Assembly (NCBI GenBank): GCA_963755825.1
Contig: CAVWLA010000001.1
Location: 558,001 to 622,000, forward strand
Origin: DATBQN01 sp963755825
GTDB lineage: Bacteria; Acidobacteriota; Thermoanaerobaculia; Multivoradales; UBA5704
Length of the DNA stretch: 64,000 nucleotides
Direction: 5' to 3'
Part shown: piece by piece, positions 26,868 through 62,200 of the stretch
Position numbering within the stretch: the first letter of the stretch is position 1
How the letters are laid out: every line of letters begins with the position of its first letter
Made by a program: the position numbers and the translations under genes
The notes under the pieces: model-generated
What the model was told of the DNA's origin: nothing
What the model saw: the letters and a program-made list of their open reading frames with translations, nothing else
Databases searched by the model: none

Positions 26868-28553
26868 ATGCACGATGAGAAAAACGAGAAGAGCAGGACA
26901 CTGGTCGGCGCCGTCGCACTGCTGATCGCCCTCGGTGGGGCGGGGGTGGTGGCCGCTCCGCTCGCCGCGGACGATGGTCCTCACGTCTCGGCGGAGGTGC
27001 GCGTCAACGCGCCGCAGCAGCTCTTCCCCAACGACAACCCGACGCGCAGCACGACGACCATCGCGGCGAGCCCCGACGGCAAGAACCTGCTCGTCGGCTT
27101 CGAGGACTTCCAGGGAGTGTGCGGGCCGCCGTCGAACTTCGCCTGCCCGCCGCCCAACCCGCCGGGGGTTGTCGGCTACTCGTTCTCGACCGATGGCGGC
27201 ATGAGCTGGACGGATGCCGGCGCGCCCTTCCCGACCGGCACCAACATCACCCAGGGCCACCCCTGGGCCGATCGGCTGTCGGCGCACGGCGACGGCGACG
27301 GCCGGGGAGACGGCGACCACGGCCGCGACCGTGACACCTACTTCCTCAGCACCGTGCTGGAGAACGCGACCGTCCCCGTCGCCACCGGGCTGGGCATCTA
27401 TCGCGGTCATTTCGGCGCCGGCACCTTCACTCTCGACGACGTCAAGACGTTCCTGCCGACCAACAGCGGTGACCAGTTCACCCGCGCCTCGCTCGCCGCC
27501 GCCAAGGACGGGCGCCAGGATGCCTACGTCGCCCTGATCAACATCGACGAGATCTGCGAGGTCCCCTTCGCCGGCTTCGGCCAGGTCGAGCTCTTCAGCA
27601 CCCACGACGGCGGCAACACCTGGACCGGCCCGGTGATCGTCAGCGCCGAGACGTCGACGATCCTCGATCCCAACGATCCCAACTGCGGCAACTCCGGCTT
27701 CCTCCAGCTCGCGCCGGCGGTGACCATCGGCGATCACGGCGAGGTCTATGTGGTCTGGCAGTATGGTCCGGACTTCCTCCTCGACGGCACGAACACGGCG
27801 ACCGATGCCATCGCCTTCTCGCGCAGCCTCGACGGCGGCCGGACCTTCTCGGCGCCGGCTTTCATCGCGGCGCTCAACGACATGCGCAGCAACCCGCCGG
27901 TCGGTCTGGGGCAGAACCGGATGAACGATCAGCCGCGCATCGCGGTCGCCACCGACGGTCCCTACCGCGGCCGCATCTACGTCACCATGTTCCCGGCCGT
28001 CGCGCCGGTGGCGGTCGGCACCACCCTGCAGTCGACGGTGTCGTCGCAGGCGTACATCATCTATTCCGACAACCGGGGCCGCACCTGGAGCGCGCCCAAG
28101 GCCCTGGCGCCGGCGGTGCCGCCGACCGGTATCAAGCGCATCTGGCCGACGGTGAGCGTGCGGCCGAACGGCGCCGTCGACGTCGTCTACCTGGAGAGCC
28201 AGGAAGTGGCGACCGGCACGACCTGCAGCGTGCCGATCGGCACCACCGCCAAGCGCACCGGCCCGGCGAGCTCGCTGGTCGACACCTACTGGGTGCAGTC
28301 GCGCGACGGCGGCACCACCTTCGGGGCGCCGGTCCGCGTCTCGTCGCAGACCAGCAACTGGTGCACCGCACCCTATAAGTTCGCCAACGCCCTGCTCGCC
28401 AACTTCGGGTTCTACATCGGCACCGTCTCGGTCCACGGCCGCACGCTGGCGGTCTGGCCCGACGACGGCGCCGGTGGTCCCATCGACGTGCTGTTCGCCA
28501 CCATCAAAGGACACGAGAGCGGCGAAGGGCATGACGGCTCGCACGGTCACTGA
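26868..28553 (+). CDS. Exported Asp-box (BNR, sialidase-like) beta-propeller protein, copy 2
   Basis: A 561-residue protein with a purine-rich ribosome binding site just upstream. The N-terminus has a charged stretch followed by a hydrophobic run (LVGAVALLIALGGAGVVAAPLA), a likely signal peptide. Asp-box motifs are STDGGMSWTDAG, THDGGNTWTGPV, SLDGGRTFSAP, SDNRGRTWSAP and SRDGGTTFGAP. It aligns with the protein at 1123-2931 over its whole length (for example GEVYVVWQYGP against GAAYVVWQFGP, and VYLESQE against VYAESQE). A difference is an Asp/Gly-rich insert of about 17 residues at 27285-27340 (DGDGRGDGD), which might bind calcium. It is placed 103 bases after NRPS-1 and may be co-transcribed with it. 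Sialidase activity is not established. Predicted periplasmic or secreted. Confidence 0.8.
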   Translation: MHDEKNEKSRTLVGAVALLIALGGAGVVAAPLAADDGPHVSAEVRVNAPQQLFPNDNPTRSTTTIAASPDGKNLLVGFEDFQGVCGPPSNFACPPPNPPGVVGYSFSTDGGMSWTDAGAPFPTGTNITQGHPWADRLSAHGDGDGRGDGDHGRDRDTYFLSTVLENATVPVATGLGIYRGHFGAGTFTLDDVKTFLPTNSGDQFTRASLAAAKDGRQDAYVALINIDEICEVPFAGFGQVELFSTHDGGNTWTGPVIVSAETSTILDPNDPNCGNSGFLQLAPAVTIGDHGEVYVVWQYGPDFLLDGTNTATDAIAFSRSLDGGRTFSAPAFIAALNDMRSNPPVGLGQNRMNDQPRIAVATDGPYRGRIYVTMFPAVAPVAVGTTLQSTVSSQAYIIYSDNRGRTWSAPKALAPAVPPTGIKRIWPTVSVRPNGAVDVVYLESQEVATGTTCSVPIGTTAKRTGPASSLVDTYWVQSRDGGTTFGAPVRVSSQTSNWCTAPYKFANALLANFGFYIGTVSVHGRTLAVWPDDGAGGPIDVLFATIKGHESGEGHDGSHGH

Positions 28554-28570
28554 GTAGGTCCGCGGCCGAT

Positions 28571-28616
28571 CCGGCCGGCGGCGGCGCGCGGCAGCTCGCG
28601 CGCCGCCGCCGGCCGG
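28571..28616 (+). terminator. Strong GC hairpin terminator after beta-propeller gene 2
   Basis: A perfect 20-bp inverted repeat: CCGGCCGGCGGCGGCGCGCG at 28571-28590 pairs with 28597-28616 around the loop GCAGCT. It lies 17 bases after the stop codon and is followed by GCGGTTTCC. It is the strongest hairpin I saw in the window and probably ends the transcript carrying NRPS-1 and the beta-propeller gene. Confidence 0.75.
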
Positions 28617-28681
28617 GCGGTTTCCGCGGCGCCCTCCGGCGAGCCCGCAGAGAGAATTTCATCCCGGCTGGAGAACGACCC

Positions 28682-31132
28682 ATGAGAGACCTGCTACACG
28701 ACGTCCGCATCGGGCTGCGCCAGCTGGTGCACGACCGCGGCTTCTCGCTCGCCGCCATCCTCACGCTGACCGTCGGCATCGGCGCCACGGCGGCCATGTT
28801 CACCATGGTCGATGCCGTGCTGCTGCGCGAGCTCCCCTATCGCGACCCCGGCCGGCTGGTGGTCCTCGGCGGCGCGCTGGTGGAGAAGGGCGAGACCAAG
28901 CCGTATCCCATCTCCCAGGCGGACTTCGCCGACTGGCAGCAGAAGAGCACCGTGTTCACCGCCAGCTCGGTCTTCGGCAGCCTCGCCTTCAATCTCGAGC
29001 AGGGGCCGCAGTCGCAGCGCCTGTGGGGAGAGCTGGTCAACGCCCGCTATCTCGCCCTCCTCGGGCTCAAGCCTTCGCTCGGCCGCTTCTTCGATGCCGC
29101 GGAGGACGCCAAACCCATGGAGCGCTATGTCGCGGTGCTGGCCTATGACCTCTGGCGCAGCAGCTTCGGCGGCGACCCGACGGTGATCGGCCGCCGGCTG
29201 CGGCTCAACGATCTCACCTACGAGGTCGTCGGCGTCGGGCCGCCGGGCTTTCGCGGCCTCTCCGGCAAGGCCGACCTCTGGGTTCCCTCCATGCTCCCTC
29301 CCGTCCGCGCCTTCCTCACATCTCGCCGCCTGCGCTGGCTCGACGGCGTGGCGCGCCTGCGGCCCGGCGTGACGGTCGAGCAGGCGCAGCAGCAGGTGAA
29401 GAGCATCGCCGCCGCCCTCGAGCGGGAGTTCCCCGACTCCAACCGCGGGGCGAGCGTCATCGTCACTTCGCTCGAGGACTACTGGTTCGGCGGCCTGCGC
29501 ACGGGCCTCTTCATCCTCACCCTCGGCGCCGGCATCATCCTGCTCATCGCCTGCATCAACGTCGCCAGCCTGCTGCTGACGCGGGCGGCGGCCAAGCAGC
29601 GCGCCTTCGCCATCCGCGTCGCCCTCGGCGCCAGCCGCCGGCGCCTGGTCCGCCAGCTGCTCATCGAGAGCCTCCTCCTCTCGCTCTCCGGCGCCGCCGT
29701 CGGCATTCTGCTGGCGCAGTGGGCCCTCGGCGCTCTGGTGGCCGCGAGCGGAGTCGAGTTTCCCAGCTTCGTCCACGTCTCCGTCACCCCGCGGGTGATC
29801 GTCGCCACCGTCTTCCTCGCCGTCCTCTGCGGCCTCGTCTTCGGCCTCGCCCCGCTGTCGACCAGCTTCGGCGGCGGCCTCGTGCAGAGCCTGATGCGGG
29901 ACGAGCAGCAGGCGCGCGGGCACGGCTGGCGCCGCTTCCAGCGCGCCGTCGTCGTCGTCCAGGTGGCGCTCGCTCTCCTCCTCTCGGTCGACGCCGCGCT
30001 GATGGCGAAGAGCTTTCGCCAGATGGTCAACGAGGATCTCGGCTTCCATGCCGGCAACCTGCTCACCTTCCGCATGGACCCGCGCGGACCGAAGTACGCC
30101 AAGGAGGAGTCGGTGACCAGGCTGCTGCGGGAGGAGTACCTGCCGCGGATCGCGGCGGTGCCCGGCGTCGAGCAGGTGTCGCTCTCCGACCCGACGATGC
30201 CGACCGACGGCTGGGCCGGCGGCTTCATGACCATCGAGGACCACGACAGCGATCAGCCGGACGGCACCTATCTCGCCATGTGGCACGCCGTGACCCCGGC
30301 CTTCTTCGACGTCCTCGGCATTCCGCTCGTCGCCGGCCGCGGCTTCACCGCCGACGACACCAAGTCGGACGCCGTCGTGGTGAGCAAGGCGCTCGCCGAC
30401 GCGCAGTGGCCCGGCAAGGATCCGCTCGGCAAGCGCCTCAAGCTCTCGGCGCGGATCGACAGCGCCACTCACTGGCTGACCGTCGTCGGCGTCGTCGCCA
30501 ACGTCCGCCACGAGGGGATCCAGCGCGAGCGGTCGCCGGCGCCGGACCTCTACATCTCGCTCCTGCAGTTCATCCGGCGGCCGCCGCTGACCATCAACTT
30601 CCTGGTGCGGCCGAAGCCCAAGACGTCGGCCTCCGAGCTGCGCTCGGCGCTCCATCGGGAGATGACGGCGATCGACCCCGAGCTGCCGGACTACGACGTG
30701 GCGAGCCTCGCCGAGCGGCTCATCCGGCAGACCGACAAGCCGCGGTTCGAGGTCCTCCTCATCGTCATCTTCACCGCGCTCGCGGTGGTCCTGGCGGCGA
30801 TCGGCATCTACGGAGTGATGGCGTACAGCGTCGAGCAGCGGCGGCGGGAGATCGCCATCCGCATGTCGCTCGGCGCCGACCGTGCCAGCGTCGTCCGCAT
30901 GGTCGTCGGCCGCGGAGCGGTGCTGGCGGCCATCGGCCTGGCGCTCGGCCTGGCGCTGGTGTTGGCCCTCAGCCGCCTGCTGATCGACCTCCTCTACCGC
31001 ACCAGCCCGACCGATCCGCTGGTCCTCGCCGGCACCGCGCTGGTGCTCTTCCTGGTCATCCTCGCCGCCAATTACCTGCCGGCGCGCCGTGCCTCGATCG
31101 TCGATCCAGTCGATGGGCTGAGGCTTCAATAA
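28682..31132 (+). CDS. ADOP-family (MacB/FtsX-like duplicated) permease, copy 2
   Basis: An 816-residue permease. ATG 28682 follows CTGGAGAACGACCC, a fair ribosome binding site. The N-terminus MRDLLHDVRIGLRQLVHDRGFSLAAILTLTVGIGATAAMF is the signature opening of ADOP proteins. The first FtsX block contains LLIACINVASLLLTRAAAKQRAF and IRVALGASRRRLVRQLL; the second has GIYGVMAYSVEQRRREIAIRMSLGA, and the chain ends LPARRASIVDPVDGLRLQ. The order (helix, periplasmic MacB domain, three helices, second helix and domain, three helices) matches copy 1 at 4468, but the sequence is clearly diverged, so this is not a recent duplication. No ATPase gene is adjacent. Its role with the peptide is inferred from position only. 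Confidence 0.9.
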   Translation: MRDLLHDVRIGLRQLVHDRGFSLAAILTLTVGIGATAAMFTMVDAVLLRELPYRDPGRLVVLGGALVEKGETKPYPISQADFADWQQKSTVFTASSVFGSLAFNLEQGPQSQRLWGELVNARYLALLGLKPSLGRFFDAAEDAKPMERYVAVLAYDLWRSSFGGDPTVIGRRLRLNDLTYEVVGVGPPGFRGLSGKADLWVPSMLPPVRAFLTSRRLRWLDGVARLRPGVTVEQAQQQVKSIAAALEREFPDSNRGASVIVTSLEDYWFGGLRTGLFILTLGAGIILLIACINVASLLLTRAAAKQRAFAIRVALGASRRRLVRQLLIESLLLSLSGAAVGILLAQWALGALVAASGVEFPSFVHVSVTPRVIVATVFLAVLCGLVFGLAPLSTSFGGGLVQSLMRDEQQARGHGWRRFQRAVVVVQVALALLLSVDAALMAKSFRQMVNEDLGFHAGNLLTFRMDPRGPKYAKEESVTRLLREEYLPRIAAVPGVEQVSLSDPTMPTDGWAGGFMTIEDHDSDQPDGTYLAMWHAVTPAFFDVLGIPLVAGRGFTADDTKSDAVVVSKALADAQWPGKDPLGKRLKLSARIDSATHWLTVVGVVANVRHEGIQRERSPAPDLYISLLQFIRRPPLTINFLVRPKPKTSASELRSALHREMTAIDPELPDYDVASLAERLIRQTDKPRFEVLLIVIFTALAVVLAAIGIYGVMAYSVEQRRREIAIRMSLGADRASVVRMVVGRGAVLAAIGLALGLALVLALSRLLIDLLYRTSPTDPLVLAGTALVLFLVILAANYLPARRASIVDPVDGLRLQ

Positions 31133-31227
31133 TGAATTGGGCAGACCTTGCAGAGCTTGGCGCGCCTTTGAAGAGGCGGCGCACTTGGACCTTTGATGAC
31201 CTTTGTATCCATGGTGAAGGGGATGAG

Positions 31228-32763
31228 ATGAAGCGCACTCTCGAGCTCAGCCGCCGCGACCTGCTGAGGTCCCTGGCGCTCGCGGCTCCGTCGCTCGCCC
31301 TGCCCGGCCTGGCGAGAGCGCTCGCGCCGCCGCCCCCGGCGCCGGCAGCGGGCGACCACCGGGCGGCGAAGTCGGTGATCGTCGTCGGCGCCGGCCTCGC
31401 CGGCCTCGCGGCCGCCTACGAGCTGGTGGCGCGGGGCCACACCGTCACGGTGCTCGAGGCGACGGGCCGTCCCGGCGGCCGCGTGCAGAGCTTGCGCGAG
31501 CCCTTTGCCGATGGCCTCTACGCGGAGGCCGGGGCGGTCGAGTTCTCCGGCAGCTATCGCAATCTCCTGCGCTACGTGAAGGCGCTCAACCTGCCGACGA
31601 CGCCGCCCGAGCCGACGCCGCTCGCCTCGGTCTATCACCTGAAGGGCCAGCGCTTCACCGCCAAGTTCGGCCCCAATGCGGCGGAGCCGGCGTGGCCCTT
31701 CGCGCTCACCGACGAGGAGCGGAAGCTCGGCGTCAACCGGATGTTCCAGAAGTACTTCGGCATCGTCGACAAGATCGGCGATCCGACCCTGCCGGGCTGG
31801 AAGCTCGATCCCTGGAAGAGCCTCGACCAGGTATCGATGGCGGAGTTCCTGCGCGGCCAGGGTGCCTCGCCGGGCGCCATCGAGCTGCTGGGAGACGTCG
31901 TGCCCTTCGGCAACGACTGGTCGCGGGTCTCGGCGCTCCACCGGCTGCTCTCCGACGTGACCCTCTTCTACCTCGGCGACGACAGCGCCAAGCAGTCGAT
32001 CCCGGGCGGCCTCGACCAGCTGCCGAAGGCGCTCGCCAAGTCGCTCGGCGACCGCGTCCGCTATGGCGTCCCGGTGACCAAGGTCCTCCACACCACGGGG
32101 AGCATCCGCGTCGGCTTCGACGACAAGGGAACCGAGCGTTGGCTGGAGGCCGACCGGGTGGTCTGCACGACGCCCTGCCCGCCGCTGCGGAAGATCGTCT
32201 TCGAGCCCGGCCTGTCGGCGGCGAAGAGCAAGATCCTGGAGCAGCTCGAATACCTGCCGGTCTCGCGCATCATCCTGCAGGTGAACCGCCGCTTCTGGGC
32301 CGAGGCCGGCGAGTCCGGCTTCGCCAATACCGACCTGCCGATCCAGAAGGTCAACGAGGCGCCGTTCACGCGCGCCGGTGTGCGCAGCCAGCGCGCCATC
32401 GTCGAGAGCTATCTGCGGGGCCCCGAGGCGGTGCGCTTCGGCGCCATGGACGAGCCGGCGCGCATCGCCCTGGCGGTGGACAACATGGAGAAGGTCCACC
32501 CGGGCTTCAAGCGTCATTTCGAGGTCGGTACGTCGGTGATCTGGGGCACCGACCGGTGGGCGGGCGGCGCCTTCGCCTGGTGGCTGCCGGGACAGCTCAC
32601 CGGCTGGATGCCGGAGCTGGCGAAGGCGGAGGGGAGGGTCCATTTCGCCGGCGAGCACACCTCCCTCCTCGGCCGCACCATGGAAGGAGCTCTCGAATCC
32701 GGCAACCGCGCGGCGCTCGAGGTGCACCAGGCGCCGCGGCCCATGAGCCCGTTCGCCGGCTGA
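31228..32763 (+). CDS. Tat-exported FAD-dependent amine oxidase, copy 2
   Basis: A 511-residue flavin amine oxidase. I chose ATG 31228, which has GAAGGGGATGAG just upstream and begins MKRTLELSRRDLLRSLALA, a twin-arginine signal ending in LPGLARALA. An in-frame ATG at 31132 overlaps the permease stop (TAATG), but the 32 codons between have low GC third positions unlike the real genes. FAD motifs are VIVVGAGLAGLAAAYEL and FAGEHTSLLGRTMEGALESG. It is homologous along its length to the enzyme at 2957 (for example GLYAEAGAVEFSGSYRNLLR). It should act in the periplasm, forming imine and hydrogen peroxide from an amine-bearing substrate, which is unknown. It is the last gene of the second beta-propeller/permease/oxidase set. 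Confidence 0.88.
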   Translation: MKRTLELSRRDLLRSLALAAPSLALPGLARALAPPPPAPAAGDHRAAKSVIVVGAGLAGLAAAYELVARGHTVTVLEATGRPGGRVQSLREPFADGLYAEAGAVEFSGSYRNLLRYVKALNLPTTPPEPTPLASVYHLKGQRFTAKFGPNAAEPAWPFALTDEERKLGVNRMFQKYFGIVDKIGDPTLPGWKLDPWKSLDQVSMAEFLRGQGASPGAIELLGDVVPFGNDWSRVSALHRLLSDVTLFYLGDDSAKQSIPGGLDQLPKALAKSLGDRVRYGVPVTKVLHTTGSIRVGFDDKGTERWLEADRVVCTTPCPPLRKIVFEPGLSAAKSKILEQLEYLPVSRIILQVNRRFWAEAGESGFANTDLPIQKVNEAPFTRAGVRSQRAIVESYLRGPEAVRFGAMDEPARIALAVDNMEKVHPGFKRHFEVGTSVIWGTDRWAGGAFAWWLPGQLTGWMPELAKAEGRVHFAGEHTSLLGRTMEGALESGNRAALEVHQAPRPMSPFAG

Positions 32764-32808
32764 TCGAACGTTTTGACGCATCTGAATGGAAACAACCGAG
32801 ACCCTCGG

Positions 32809-32831
32809 CGCTCCGCGGCGGGGGCGGAGCG
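32809..32831. terminator. Hairpin between convergent amine oxidase 2 and SDR genes
   Basis: CGCTCCGC (32809-32816) pairs perfectly with GCGGAGCG (32824-32831) around a 7-base loop. It sits in the 99-base gap between two genes that converge, so it could stop transcription from both sides. No T run on either side. Confidence 0.5.
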
Positions 32832-32862
32832 ATGCGGCAAGGGTGCGCGGCTCCGGCGCGCC

Positions 32863-33642
32863 TCAGAGGACGCCCATGCTGGCGCCGCCATCCACCTCGA
32901 CCGTGCGGCCGGTGAAGAAGTCGCACTCCAGGATGAAACGGACGGCCTGCCAGATGTCGTGCGGCCGGCCCAGGCGGCCGAGCGGGATGCCCGCCTTGAG
33001 GCGGTCGAGCGCGCTCTCCGAGAAGCCTTCCAGGAAGCCGGTCTCGGTGACGCCGGGGGCGACGCCGCCGACCCGGATGCCGTAGCGCGCCAGCTCCAGC
33101 GCCCAGGTCCGCGTGCAGGCGTCGAGCCCGGCCTTCGAGGCCGCGTAGTTCGACTGGCCGGGATTGCCGGCGCGGGCGATCGAGGAGAGGTTGACGACCA
33201 CCGCCTCGGGCGTGCCGGCGGTGACCACCCGCGCCGCGAACTCGCGGGTGATGAGGAACTGGCCGGTGAGGTTGACGTCGATCACCTTGCGCCACTGCGC
33301 CGCATGGAGCATCTGGATCTCGCCCTGATCGCCCGGATCGCGCTGGACGAGCAGCGCGTCGCGCGCGATCCCGGCGCTGTTGACGAGGACGTTCAAGCCG
33401 CCGAGCCGCTCGCTGGCCGCGGCGACGAAGCCGGCGACCGACGCCTCGTCGGTGATGTCGAGCTTGGCGACCGACAGGTTGCCGGCGAGGTCCGCCGCCC
33501 GCGCGGCCAGGTCGCGCAGCCCGGCGGCATTGGCATCGCCGGCGACGACGCCGGCGCCCGCCCTCGCCAGCTCCAGAGCGAAGGTGCCCCCGAGCCCGCC
33601 GGCACCGCCGGTCACGATCGCCTTCACCGCGGAGAGTTCCAT
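32863..33642 (-). CDS. Short-chain dehydrogenase/reductase (FabG-like)
   Basis: A 259-residue classical SDR. ATG at 33642 is used because MELSAVKAIVTGG puts the cofactor motif TGGAGGLG at the expected distance from the start, and GGAG lies upstream; a longer frame to 33693 adds residues without family character. Also visible are the NSAGIA motif, the catalytic Ser-Tyr-Lys set (NLSSIARAGNPGQSNYAASK), the VAPGVTETGF segment and a C-terminal FFTGRTVEVDGGASMG. SDRs of this type reduce or oxidise a carbonyl/hydroxyl with NAD(P)H; sequence like this resembles 3-oxoacyl-ACP reductases. It is transcribed divergently from NRPS-2. A role in making a 3-hydroxy fatty acid for lipo-initiation is possible but only inferred; primary metabolism is equally possible. 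Confidence 0.88.
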   Translation of the reverse strand: MELSAVKAIVTGGAGGLGGTFALELARAGAGVVAGDANAAGLRDLAARAADLAGNLSVAKLDITDEASVAGFVAAASERLGGLNVLVNSAGIARDALLVQRDPGDQGEIQMLHAAQWRKVIDVNLTGQFLITREFAARVVTAGTPEAVVVNLSSIARAGNPGQSNYAASKAGLDACTRTWALELARYGIRVGGVAPGVTETGFLEGFSESALDRLKAGIPLGRLGRPHDIWQAVRFILECDFFTGRTVEVDGGASMGVL

Positions 33643-33823
33643 CCTCGCTCCACCTCTCGTGCTGTCGCAGCTCGGCCGGTGCGGCCGCGCCACGGGTTCG
33701 CTCGCTCGTTCGCCCTGCGGCCGCCGAGTATCGCACTTTCATCGCAGCGCGCAACAGCGCAAAGCGCGGTTTTCTCTGCGCCATTGCGCCATGACCCTAG
33801 CGCCCGTGAGCTGTCGCCCCGCC
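33643..33823. promoter_or_regulatory. Divergent promoter region between SDR and NRPS-2
   Basis: This 181-base gap must hold promoters for both directions. For the SDR (minus strand) there is an extended -10-like TGCGATACT (complement of 33727-33735) with a -35-like TTGCGC (complement of 33749-33754), spacing 16. For NRPS-2 no clear hexamers are seen. Several copies of GCGCAA/TTGCGC occur at 33749-33788 and could be operator half-sites. All by eye. Confidence 0.4.
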
Positions 33824-49816
<15,993 letters not shown>

Positions 49817-49882
49817 ACAAGCGTGAGGCTGCAGCAGCGAACGAGCCGCCGGCGAGAGACGAAGGGGAGCTGAAGGGACAGA

Positions 49883-62176
<12,294 letters not shown>

Positions 62177-62190
62177 GGCCCGGTCACTGC

Positions 62191-62196
62191 GAGGAG
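62191..62196 (+). promoter_or_regulatory. Ribosome binding site of NRPS-4
   Basis: GAGGAG lies four bases before ATG 62201 and decides that start. The gap to the NRPS-3 stop is only 24 bases, so NRPS-3 and NRPS-4 are one transcript. Confidence 0.7.
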
Positions 62197-62200
62197 TAGC

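Noticed and set aside
31132..31227. Upstream start for amine oxidase 2 coupled to the permease stop (TAATG)
   Set aside because: The extra codons have low GC third positions and would push the Tat signal inward; ATG 31228 has a good ribosome binding site.
33380..33823. N-terminal extension of NRPS-2 back to 33380
   Set aside because: That part of the frame is antisense to the SDR gene and has no NRPS character.
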